DNA from: Diplolepis rosae
Taxonomy: Eukaryota; Arthropoda; Insecta; Hymenoptera; Diplolepididae
Direction: 5' to 3'
DNA length: 64,000 nt
Assembly (NCBI GenBank): GCA_030998225.1
Contig: JAPYXD010000680.1
Location: 18,855,738 to 18,919,737, forward strand
The notes beneath the pieces were generated by a model that searched no databases, was not told the origin of the DNA, and saw only the letters and a program-made list of their open reading frames with translations. This document shows, piece by piece, positions 22,256 through 36,160 of the stretch. The first letter of the stretch is position 1. The number at the start of each line of letters is the position of its first letter. Made by a program: the position numbers and the translations under genes.

Positions 22256-22620
22256 TTTAAAAATTTTGAAAATTAGAATTAGACAACCAGCACCTTTTAT
22301 AGTTTTACTTTAATCTATTTTTTTTATCTCTTGCTAAGATGATTATAAGAAAAAGGAAAAGAAAACAGCTTGAATAAAGTTACCGATTATGAAAATTATG
22401 ATCAGTCTTACAATACGCTTTTAGAATTATTTACATGAATTATTAATAAAAATTGTCAAAGAGAAGAAGATTGGCCAAGCAATATCAATTATCAGTAAAC
22501 CATGAATATGGAATTAAATAATACAAGGAATTGGGGGAAAATTCTTGAAATGGGGCTGCGATGTAAAATGGTCAATCAATATAGAAATTGTGAAAACACC
22601 TTATAAATAAATTGCGTTTT
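22256..22620 (+). pseudogene. Relic of another lipase duplication unit (last exon and 3' UTR)
   Basis: AAAGAGAAGAAGATTGGCC at about 22455 followed by CAATTATCAGTAAAC, GAATATGG-ATTAA, AAGGAATT, then AGAAATTGTGAAAACAC and TAAATTG. These words align in order with the last exon and 3' UTR of lipases 1 and 2 (GAGAAGACGATTGACT, CTCAGTAATCTG, AAGAAATTGTAAAAAC). Just before it, GACAACCAGCACCTTTTATAG (22283) resembles the penultimate exon of the gene at the left edge of the window. No other lipase exons remain between. Confidence 0.55.
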
Positions 22621-22776
22621 AAGTTTATTAAAATACCCATGAGTAACTTTAATGACACGCCAATTTAAATAGAACTTTGCAGGCTTATAGAATACTAAAA
22701 AAAATAAGTGCTTGTACCAACCACTTTTTTCTACAAGTTTGTGTTGGTAGCCACTACCATTTAATTTCTTGATATA

Positions 22777-23935
22777 CAAAGGTTGTTCAATAAGTCCGTG
22801 ACTTTGAAATGAAGAACACTTTTTATAACAAAAATTCCAATTTATTTTTCAACATAGTCCCCTTTTAACTGTATACATTTATTATAGCGGTACTCAAGCT
22901 TCTTTATGATTTCTAAAAAATAATTTCTATCAAACCCCTCAAAATACTCATTAGTCGCAACAAAGATCTCTTCGTTCGATGAAAATCTTTTAACTCCAAG
23001 CCAAGTTTTCATGTTAGGAAACAAAAAATAATCGGAAGGAGCTAAATCTGGGGAATAAGGTGGATGAGGAAGTATTTCGTAGCGTAAATCAAATAATTTG
23101 GCTGCTGCAATGGCACTCGTGTGAGTTGTTGGATTGTCGTGGTGAAAAAGCACTTTTTTTCGCCAGATGGGGCCCCTTTTCCTTCAGTATGGCATCAAAT
23201 CAATCTAATAATAAGGCATAATACTCTCCTGTAATAGTTTTTCCCTTCTATAGGTAATCGATGAATATTATACCATGTGAGTCTCAAAAAATTGTGGCCA
23301 TGACCTTAAAGGCTAATGGAACCGTCTTTGCTTTTTTCGGCGCAGATTCGTCAGTCCCAGTTCACATTTTCCACTGATTTTTTGTTTCTGGCGTATAATA
23401 ATGAATCCACGTTTCATCAACAGTTACATAACGTCGCAAAAATTCCTTTGAATTACGTTGAAATATGCCCAATCATTGCTCACTAATCTCACGCACTTTT
23501 AATCGACGATCGTTGAGTAAGATGTCGTGGATTTTATCGATCATTTCTTGAGAAGTCACCTCTTTGGGATTGCCAGCACGCTCAGCATCACTTGTGCTAA
23601 TACGGCCGCAACGAAATTTAGTGAACCACTTATGAACCATGTCATGTGATGGAGCAGACTCCTTATAATATTTTGCGAGCTTTTCTTCAGTTTCTTTGAT
23701 TGATTTTACTCGTAGAAAATAATGTTTTATAAGCACGCGAAACTCGCTTCTTTCCATCGTTTTGTTTTAACAATGAAAAACTAAATTCATCTGGCTGTAA
23801 AAAATTTTCTAACCAACGTACTGACTTGAAACTTTGTATACGCACTGATATTAGATGGTATTCTCTTAGAGTAGTAACATATTTACGATAACAGCACCAT
23901 CTTTCGAGAAGTCACGGACTTATTGAACAGCCCTA
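22777..23935 (-). mobile_element. mariner element M4
   Basis: Inverted terminal repeats GTTCAATAAGTCCGTGACTT (from about 22784) and its reverse complement ending near 23932, about 1.15 kb apart. TA lies next to both ends (22775-22776 and 23934-23935), though the outermost bases do not match perfectly. Sits between the lipase relic and lipase 3. Confidence 0.85.
22842..23757 (-). pseudogene. mariner transposase, M4, frameshifted
   Basis: N-terminal frame 23757-23473 (HYFLRVKSIKETEEKLAKYY, then HKWFTKFRCGRIS) ends in a stop after KVREISEQ. The C-terminal frame 23153-22842 carries HHDNPTTH and SDYFLF with 34 residues between the two Asp. The two halves are in different frames with stops between. 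Non-functional. Distinct from M1-M3. Confidence 0.83.
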
Positions 23936-24599
23936 GCAAGTACTCAAATTATTAATTTGGAAAACTAAATAGCTACTTCACATAATTGAACAGTTAAGGT
24001 AACTATCACAAAATTGTAGAAAAAAAGCAATTGGCACAACTACGAATTTTTTTCCAGTGAATTATGAAAAATAATCGACAGGTATCATTTTTATCATCAA
24101 AGGTTTAATTTGAAGGGTAGTTTTTATATTGCAACAGGAAATATATAATACATTATGGATATGCAGGCCTTTTAAGGGGCTTTTAAAATCATACGTTGAT
24201 TTTCTTTCATAGTTCTACATGTGTACTAAAGAAATAATTACTTGATCTAAGTACTTCGATTTATAAAATCGAACAACCGCTTTCCTTGTTGATTTTGCTA
24301 TTTGCATCGTTTTTTCAAGAACTCGGTTATAAATATCAACCAGGAAAGTAGTCGTACTAGTAAAATAACATTGGCATATTTTATAAGTTGAAGTAGTATA
24401 TTCAACTAGATATGTTTTTTTTCATTGCCAGTCTGCAAAGTTTCATTAAAATCGGCAAGTCACACTTGCGTATAGCAAGTTAAAATATTAATTTTATAAT
24501 TTTGATTGCTTTATTATTTTTTAATTTTTATATTTTTAATAAATATAATAATAGAAATATTCATATCTTTGATAAAACTGGAAATTTTTCCTTGTATTT

Positions 24600-24760
24600 T
24601 CAATTTGTAAGTTTTGAAATCTTGCAAATGGGAATTACACAACCAGCAACTAGTATACCTCTTATAATATTATACCAAATTATGATTAATTATTAAATTC
24701 ACAATTACAAGTATTTCGACTTATTTTTTGTTTTGCAGAGTAAATGCGTAAGTTTGTTAT
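24600..24760 (+). pseudogene. Decayed copy of the last exons of the window's first gene
   Basis: TGGGAATTACACAACCAGCAACTAGTATACCTCTTATA (about 24630, described in pieces: GGAATTACACAAC, then CTTATA) parallels the exon at 417-529. TTTTTTGTTTTGCAG (24726) then parallels the acceptor at 624-637. AACAGTATTTCGAAATTCGAG at about 24771 parallels 755-775. The reading frame is lost. It is part of the tandem duplication unit that also carries lipase 3. Confidence 0.5.
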
Positions 24761-24821
24761 TAAACAAAAAACAGTATTTCGAAATTCGAGTTTGTACTAT
24801 GGGAGGAATGAAAATACTTAA

Positions 24822-25552
24822 GGGGGGAACCTGGTTTAGAGGGTAAAAAAAATCAATTTTTCGAAAGTCATCTCACTTTTGGCTCAAAATGAGTTTTACG
24901 AGGAAGTTGAAGGACTAATGTATGAGCAGGAATAGCAGACTAGCATTTGGTGTTGGTGAGTTTGAAATATATACAATTAACTTTTGGAAAAACTTTGAAC
25001 GCGATTTTCTCGAAACAGCGTTTTCCTGCGCTGCGTACACGATTAAGAATGTTGTAATTGCCGCATTTTTATAAGTGATAGCTCTTTTTAGAGCTGAAAG
25101 TGTAAGCTTCTATGAGAACCTAAAAAATCACATAAATTTTTTTTTTTTTAATAACTATTTCTTGTTAATTATCTCAAAATTTCGTCAGTAAAACGCGAAT
25201 TTTTTTTAAACACTCATAAAATTTGCAATTTTTAACATTTCAATAAATTTCTTAGGTTTAAATAGAAGATAAACTCCTAAAGTGCAAAAAAAATTTTGGT
25301 TTCAATGTTTCAGATAAAAAGGACGATCGCTATCATCTACGCAGTGGAGAATCTTCAAGCGAGTAGTGCCCCAAACAAATACGAATTTTTATTGCTAAAC
25401 ATTATCGAATAAAATAAAAATAAATTTTTTCTACAAGATTTGTGTATCTATGACCTACTTCAAATGTACTTGAAACATTTCATAAGTTAGGCAGCCTAAA
25501 AAACTGTGCCGAATATCATGCAATTTTCGGCGTTCTAAACCAGGTTCCCCCC
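24822..25552. mobile_element. 731-bp TTAA-flanked element
   Basis: TTAA at 24818-24821 and 25553-25556 flank ends GGGGGGAACCTGGTTTAGA and its exact reverse complement. TTAA duplications suit piggyBac or Kolobok; the G-rich start does not decide. No coding capacity. It splits the duplicated upstream region of lipase 3. Confidence 0.8.
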
Positions 25553-25951
25553 TTAATTTCAACAATGACCGAAAATTGAAATCAATTTTAATTTTCAAAT
25601 AGAAAAGAGTTTTTCACAACTGTATTCTAATAGTGATTATGACGAATCTTTATCAAATATTAGGTTGATAAATACATCACAATTTTTTATGACCCTGGCA
25701 CTAATTTTTAATTTAGCGAGGAGAAGCATGATCTCATTTCTCGTACACTTGTGTACTTGAAATTATCTTGATGGATATTTACAGAAGGCTAAAACAGTCA
25801 CAAAAACAAAAAATAAACAAAATTTGAATTGAGCATACAAACTCAATCTGTAAAGAGTCTACTCATTATGAAACATTTTATGGATTCACGAACAAATTAT
25901 GTGCAAGTAATTTTATATAAAAGTTAATATTCTTGTTTTACAATTTTTATA

Positions 25952-27799
25952 ATGAACTTCAATATTTGGTTTTGTTTTCTGTTAAGTACTTGGATAATCT
26001 CAGGTGAGTATTTACAAAATTGTAAAAACATAGAATAATATTTCATTTGAAATTGAGCAAAATATAAAAATTTCAAATAGTTTTTTCAGATTCGGTCTGT
26101 TATGATGAACTAGGCTGTTTCGAAACAGGGCACCCGTGGTTTACGCCACTAAGACCATTTCCTGATCCAATGGACCCTGAAAAAATAAACACCACCTTCT
26201 ACTTTGTAGACAGGTAAACTTTTTAAAATTTAAATATGATTAAAGTGTATCGAAAGAATGCATTTGTTTACAGAAGTGAAACTGAAAAAACTTATGTGCC
26301 AACGTGGCCTCAAATTGAAATTAATTCCCGTTTTGATAATAACAAAGAAACGGTAATTATAACTCATGGATTACACAGTTCAACTGACAGCAAATGGATG
26401 AAAAATCTTACTGAAGCTTTTTTGTATAGGGTAAATTTTACAAATTATTAAACTGAAAAATGTATTAATTAATCAAATTTTTGCTGAGCTAGATGAAATT
26501 ATATTCATTACTTTAATCGCAGAAGGATTTCAACATTTTCCTCGTGGATTGGAAAGCAGGATCCTACAAAAACTACTTTAAAGCTGCTTCGAACACAAGA
26601 ATCGTAGCAGCAGAAATTATAAGGTAAGATTGTGAACAAATGTGAATGAATTTTATAAAATTTCACGTAAAAATTAAATTGTGGTTTTTTAAATAGATTT
26701 ATTCAGTATTTAATAGAAATCTATTCTGCCGAACCGTCAACCTTTTATCTGATGGGTCATAGTTTGGGAGCACATGTTATGTCCTATGTAGGGAAAAATA
26801 TATCTGGAATCGGTCGGATTACAGGTAGTAATAAAAAAAATAAAAAAAATAATAAATACTTTAATCTATCAATTCATAGAATTGAGTTTTATTTATTATA
26901 TTCTGCAGCTTTAGATCCTGCTAAACCAGGCTTTCAAGGCAAGAATGCATCAGTGAGATTGGATAACTCAGACGCAAAATTTGTGGACGTTATTCATACA
27001 GATGGTAGAAATTTTATTCCATTTTTTGGACTTGGTATGAGTAGTAGTATAGGATCAGTTGATTTTTTTATAAATGGGGGCAAAATACAACCTGGTTGTT
27101 TGTTCGATGGAAAGAAACACAAATTTTCTTCAATTCTAAGTACTGCAAAAATAACTATGGATGGTGAGAAAGTAATTCATATTATAAATTCTGAATTTTC
27201 TGATTCTAAGAATGAGGTAATAAATAGAATTTTTAAAATTATTTTCCATTTAAGTGATCCACAACTTTGTCACCTGCAGTCATTCGCGAGCTGCTCGTTA
27301 TATGGCTGTGGCCATAAAAGGCGAATGTAAAATGTGGGGACACCGTTATAATTCAACACTTGCCCATCATAAATACGGAAAATTTATTTCAAATGAACCT
27401 TGTAATGAAAGGAATTGCAATTTAATGGGCCTCGAAACACCAGACTACCCTGCTAGAGGAAGTTTTATTGTACAAACAACTGGAACTTATCCTTTTTGTG
27501 GTAAGTAGTAAAAAAAATATGTTTAAAAGAATATTAATAGTTAATTGGACAAATATGTGATTATAATCGAAGAGAAGACAACTGAAGAAGAAAAAGAAAA
27601 GACGATTGACGAAGAAAAAGAAACGAAAACTGTCGAAGAAAGAAAAAAGACTACTGACGAAGAAAAAGTAAACCCGACCGGCGAAGAAAGAGAAAAGACA
27701 ACTGGGCAAGGAATATGGAACAAAATATTAGATAAAATTTCGGGATCATCAACTTCACAATTTCTAAAAAATATTTTTAAAACCAAATTCTTAGGCTAA
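25952..27799 (+). CDS. Lipase 3, secreted lipase / PLA1-like, with repetitive acidic-basic tail
   Basis: Exons 25952-26003, 26090-26213, 26274-26430, 26523-26623, 26697-26824, 26909-27163, 27255-27500, 27573-27799; 429 residues. Signal peptide at residues 1-17. Triad Ser167 (GHSLG), Asp190 (LDPAKPGF) and His282 (CSHSRAARYM). Exon layout equals lipases 1 and 2 up to exon 7. The last exon differs: instead of seven residues it codes about 75. These include five tandem octapeptides (EEKEKTID, EEKETKTV, EERKKTTD, EEKVNPTG, EEREKTTG; residues 360-399) and a 30-residue end. The acceptor used by the paralogues is lost (TTATAA in place of TTTTAG) and the next AG, at 27571-27572, keeps frame. If exon 8 is not spliced, translation would stop just after exon 7 (FCGK). 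Confidence 0.82.
27587..27706 (+). repeat. Five 24-bp tandem coding repeats in lipase 3
   Basis: Five consecutive 24-bp units, each starting GAAGAAA, run without gaps from 27587 to 27706 and code Glu/Lys/Thr octapeptides. The first unit contains AAGACGATTGAC, the same text as the end of the normal last exon of the paralogues. Confidence 0.85.
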
Positions 27800-28291
27800 T
27801 TCTCAAGTATTAAAAATATCTTAAAGATTATGAGATAATACGATATATTTCATTAACATTGAAATTGTAAAAGCACGTTTTAAATACATTAAATGTATAA
27901 ATATAACTAGATTTATGAGTGTTTTGTACTTCTCAGTCATTGATAACATACACTCGATTCGGCCTTAAAAGTTTCCATTTCTACTAAGAAAGTTGTATGA
28001 ATGAATTACTTAAAACCACGAATCGAGTGGTGTTACGATTATCTTCAAGCTAAAAATTTCCCGATCCAACGAACGGATTCTAATTAATTTTTTTTTTTTC
28101 GAGTAAATTATCGTGTCTGAAGAAAAGGAACACAGCTGACTACAAAGTTCAATCAGCAATTCGAGTTCGTTATAAATCAAGACTCTGTATAAAAGCCGTC
28201 AAAGCACTATCACACTGTAAGTACATAGTAATAACAATGTATGTTATTAAAAAGATTCATAGCATTTCCTGAGACACTACTGAAATAGTTA
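27800..28291. other. Intergenic region between lipase 3 and CenG1A
   Basis: The two genes converge here. The 3' UTR of lipase 3 keeps the words ATTGTAAAAGCAC and AATGTATAAATA seen after lipases 1 and 2. No further gene; no clear AATAAA on the minus strand directly after CenG1A. Confidence 0.5.
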
Positions 28292-32598
<4,307 letters not shown>

Positions 32599-33220
32599 TT
32601 TCAGGATTAATCGAATTTTTTTTCAATAAATAATAATATGTTACAATCAAAATGCTGCTTGGTGCTGCATTGTTTCGTACGTAGCTAGTGAACTTTATTG
32701 TGCCTACATTATAATGAAATGGAAATAATTGAACCGTCGGCCGTGTATGTCAAATTTTTATAAACATTATTAACCAGCAACATAGGTTATGTGGTTATTT
32801 CACTTATTTTATGAAAAGCAGCCCCTACTCCCTTGATCAGGGTTGGCCAGTTACATGTAACTCCAAGTTTAGACATACATACGTATATTGACAGGTAGAG
32901 TTGGGTAACAATAGGGTTGTAAAGTTTCATGAAACTTTGGAAAAATGAAACGTTTCAAAGTTTCCAAAGTTTCAAGCATAATGTCGGGAAAATTCAAACT
33001 AATTGAATTTTCAAAATTCATAAATAAATTGCATAAATATTCAAATACATAACTAATTTATATAGAAAATTTGAATAAATAAATACGATTTAAATAATAT
33101 AACGTCAACCCCTATAACTGGGTTTCAGGTTGCGGGGTACGGCGGTTTCGTTTGCATTAATATTAGTTCTTGCTATCATAACTTGGCAACGCTGATGCTC
33201 ATTTTCACTGTTTTAAGTAC
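32599..33220. other. Upstream region of CenG1A
   Basis: No gene seen. Contains a run of TTTC(A)AAGTTTC words at about 32930-32975. Probably holds the CenG1A promoter. Confidence 0.4.
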
Positions 33221-33630
33221 CCTGAGACCAGCCCCCGGAATCTCTGGAGTTGAAAATGTCACAGATGTTGACCGTTGGCCACCGTGGCGCTGGCTGTTCA
33301 TGAGGCCGACCTTATACAGATTAGCATTATAGAACATTGAAATTTAACGTTTTTTGTGAAAAATTGGTGTCTGAAGTGCTTTTGTGTGCTTTTTAGGTAA
33401 ATTGGAATGGTTTTAACAGTCGGTGGTATAAAAATTTAAGTGAAAATGCGGAAATTTGTTGCTGTAGGTTGCAAAACAGGCTACACGTAATGCTCTGAAA
33501 AAGTGCATTGTTTTGTGGTTTATTTATCATGAGCGCCTTTAACTTATTAAAATTTAATCTATACTAAATTTAAAACGCTTTGAATAAAAAAATCAACAAA
33601 GCTGACTGACTGAACTTAAGGTATTATAGA

Positions 33631-34431
33631 TAGGGATGGGCGATCTTCAAAAAAAAGAATTGATTCTGAAATTATTGATTCAATTTGATCGATTAATCGG
33701 TTAAAAAGATCGATTTTTGAATCGATCTTCAAAAATCGATACCTTTTTCTGAAAATGATAAATTTCTGTAAAATAACCTTTTGTTAAAATGTTTTATAAC
33801 AATTGGAGATATAATTGTTACTTGCATATTTTGTGAATTTAAATTATCAAAATAAAAAAGTGTTTATATCAATAAAAAAGGAAATTAGGCTTAAAAAACA
33901 CACTATATTTGCGAATCAGGAACGTTTTTTATTTTTTTAAATTGCACAATTTCTAAAGCAATGCGTATTATTAGTGATAAAGTTTCTGACATAAATATGA
34001 AGTATTACTATAAAGTTTATAATATTAATATACTTGGAACTTTGCATATCACTTAAAGTATTATTTATGATAAAATTTCTGGCATAAATATGAAGTATTA
34101 CTGTAAAGTTTATAATATTAATATACTTTGAACTTTGCATATCACTTAAAGTATTATTTATGATAAAATTTCTGGCATAAATATGAAGTATTATTATAAA
34201 GTTTATAATATTAATATACTGTGTATATCACATTAAGGATATTCTCGTGGTCGATCCCTTGATCTCACTTTTAAACTAAAAAACAGCTCATAGAAATAGG
34301 AAACAGGAAAAAAAGAAAGGAGAATCGTTCGTAAAGATCGAAAAAAAATATCAATCCAACCGATTAATCGAGTAAAAAATTCCGTAGATTCCGTAGATTC
34401 CGTAGAATCGAATCGAGATCGCCCATCCCTA
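33631..34431. mobile_element. 801-bp hAT element with exact 8-bp target duplication
   Basis: Begins TAGGGATGGGCGATC and ends GATCGCCCATCCCTA; ATTATAGA flanks both sides (33623-33630 and 34432-34439). These ends and the 8-bp duplication are typical of hAT. No transposase. GATCGATTAATCGG-like subterminal words occur at both ends. It contains a 93-bp tandem repeat. Confidence 0.9.
33975..34222. repeat. 93-bp minisatellite inside the hAT element
   Basis: About 2.7 copies of a 93-bp unit. ATAAATATGAAGTATTA recurs at 33991, 34084 and 34177. Units differ by only a few bases. Confidence 0.85.
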
Positions 34432-35611
34432 ATTATAGATAAAATACACATAATAAATTATGTGCATATGAGATCTAAATATCCATTATATTATTATGAA
34501 ATATAGTATATTATGTTGATTATTATTTATTACAAACATCTTTGTTCTTAGTGTTTTCAAATACTTATAAAGGAATTTTATAAATTCTTTATATTTGTTA
34601 CTTTTTCAAATGTACGTTCATTCTTTATGTGAAAGTTTTGTTCATAAAAATGTAATTTTTTCAATTACTGAGAAGTTTTAAAATATAAAATACAAAATGT
34701 CCTATAATAAAATCTAATTTTTCTAACAAAATCAAGATGATATAATTAATACCCGTATTATAATTCAATTTGATGGAATTTCAATAGCCAATTTTTCTAT
34801 TATAATATGTAAGACTGATATAATATCAGTAATATTGATAATATAAATAAATATTGTATTTTTATTTAATAATCACTATGTAAACATTAATGTTAAAACG
34901 AAGATAACAGAACTTTGATTTCAATTTCCAGCCAGAATTACAAAGACAATTTTGCCCAAATTTCAAGCATATTACCCTTTATATCAGTAAAAATTGCTTT
35001 AAATAATATTTAAAACTTTCTAGTTTAATGTGTTGTAATAAAAAATATGATCAAGTAGTTTTTATCCACAAAAATTTAATTTTTATGCATTTTTCCCATG
35101 CATTAAAATGAATTCAGGCCTCATGAACAATCAGCGCCCCTAGCGGCCACGGTCAATTCTTGTGACATTTTCGTTTCGCGGATTACGTGCATTCTGGCTA
35201 AGATGCAGGGGGCTGCCTGAGACCCCTGAGTGCCATCTTAAAATACACGTGAGTGGACGACCTGTGTTCCCTATCAGTTTCGACGGCAAAAGCATGGACG
35301 TAAGAATATATGGACGGAGCCCAAAGTCCCAACATCGGCGAGGGGGACAAACCAACTGAGCGGAGAAGGGTAGGTAGAGCGGCCATATTACTTGAAGACA
35401 TTTTTAGGCCTTTGATTGGCTGGTTTGGTGATTAACTGTGATTGGTAAAAAGAAGTCGCACGCTAATTTAAATGCGATTTACCTATTAATTTTGACAGAT
35501 TAGTTTAAAATTTGGTTAATACACAATATTCAGGTATACATATTTGAAAAAAAATCTATGTAATATTTAAATTCCCCTTCTCTTTTATATATAAACTGCA
35601 TTTATACTTAC

Positions 35612-35966
35612 AATTGGAATGGCATTTAGTCGAAGCCTGACAAGATTAAGAGATGTTTTGTCAAAGACATTTTCGGGAAAATGATCTGAGCAAACTTTAT
35701 GGCTGTCCTTCACATCTTCTAATCGTAAATTTAAAGCACTAGCCCATTTTTTTCTTCTCAGTTTGTCCTTTGGTATACTGAAATAAGTTTAGTATACAAT
35801 ACACACATTTAAACGTAGCTGCAATGACCTCTAAAATTATGAACAAGTGTTTTTACCTATGGTAGGTCACCTTTTTTGTATTTTCTAGTAGCTTTAAACG
35901 ATTTCTTTTTGCTGATCCTCTACGAGGAACATTGTTTTTGCAATTTTTCACGTCACAAGTCCACAT
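35612..35966 (-). CDS. THAP zinc-finger domain, two exons of a P-like transposase remnant
   Basis: Exons 35966-35857 and 35777-35612 give 92 in-frame residues starting MWTCDVKNC. The C2CH signature of THAP is complete: Cys4, Cys9, then CSDH; the invariant Trp is in KKWASALNL, and NAIP stands for the AVPTIF end. A GT donor (GTAAGT) follows at 35611, so the transcript should continue, but no catalytic (RNase H-like) exons were found before the element ends. It could act as a DNA-binding repressor, as truncated P proteins can, but that is speculation. Confidence 0.75.
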
Positions 35967-36160
35967 CTTTCTGTTTGTTTACACTACTTACATTCTACGC
36001 ACATAACGGCTGATCGCAACATTTTAAAAGCTCCCACTAAAATCTCAGCCAATCGAGAGATAAGAAATGTCCTCAAGTAATATGGCCGCTCCCCACCATT
36101 TCCACTATTTCCCCCTTACTTATTTCGGCACAGACCCCGCAGGCTTGGGCTCCGTCCATA

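Larger units (their letters stand above)
33225..35250. mobile_element. Diverged inverted-repeat transposon of P-like or THAP type
   Basis: About 33257-33310 (AAATGTCACAGATGTTGACC to GTTCATGAGGCC) is matched in reverse at about 35172-35115. Outer similarity (TTTTAAG, GAGACC-AGCCCCC) extends to about 33225 and 35250. On the + strand inside the left repeat ATGCGGAAATTTGTTGCTG (33446) resembles the start of a THAP domain but stops after 14 codons. It holds a hAT insertion at 33631. Ends and target duplication not determined. Confidence 0.45.

Noticed and set aside
27422..27786. Two Ser/Phe-rich minus-strand frames opposite the lipase 3 tail
   Set aside because: Antisense reading of the GAA-rich 24-bp repeat; the + strand frame continues the lipase by phase-matched splicing.
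33446..33487. ATG frame resembling a THAP start
   Set aside because: Only 14 codons before a stop and the Cys spacing is incomplete; kept only as weak support for an old element.
33975..34222. CRISPR-like array
   Set aside because: Units are contiguous 93-bp copies with no spacers, inside a hAT element in animal DNA.
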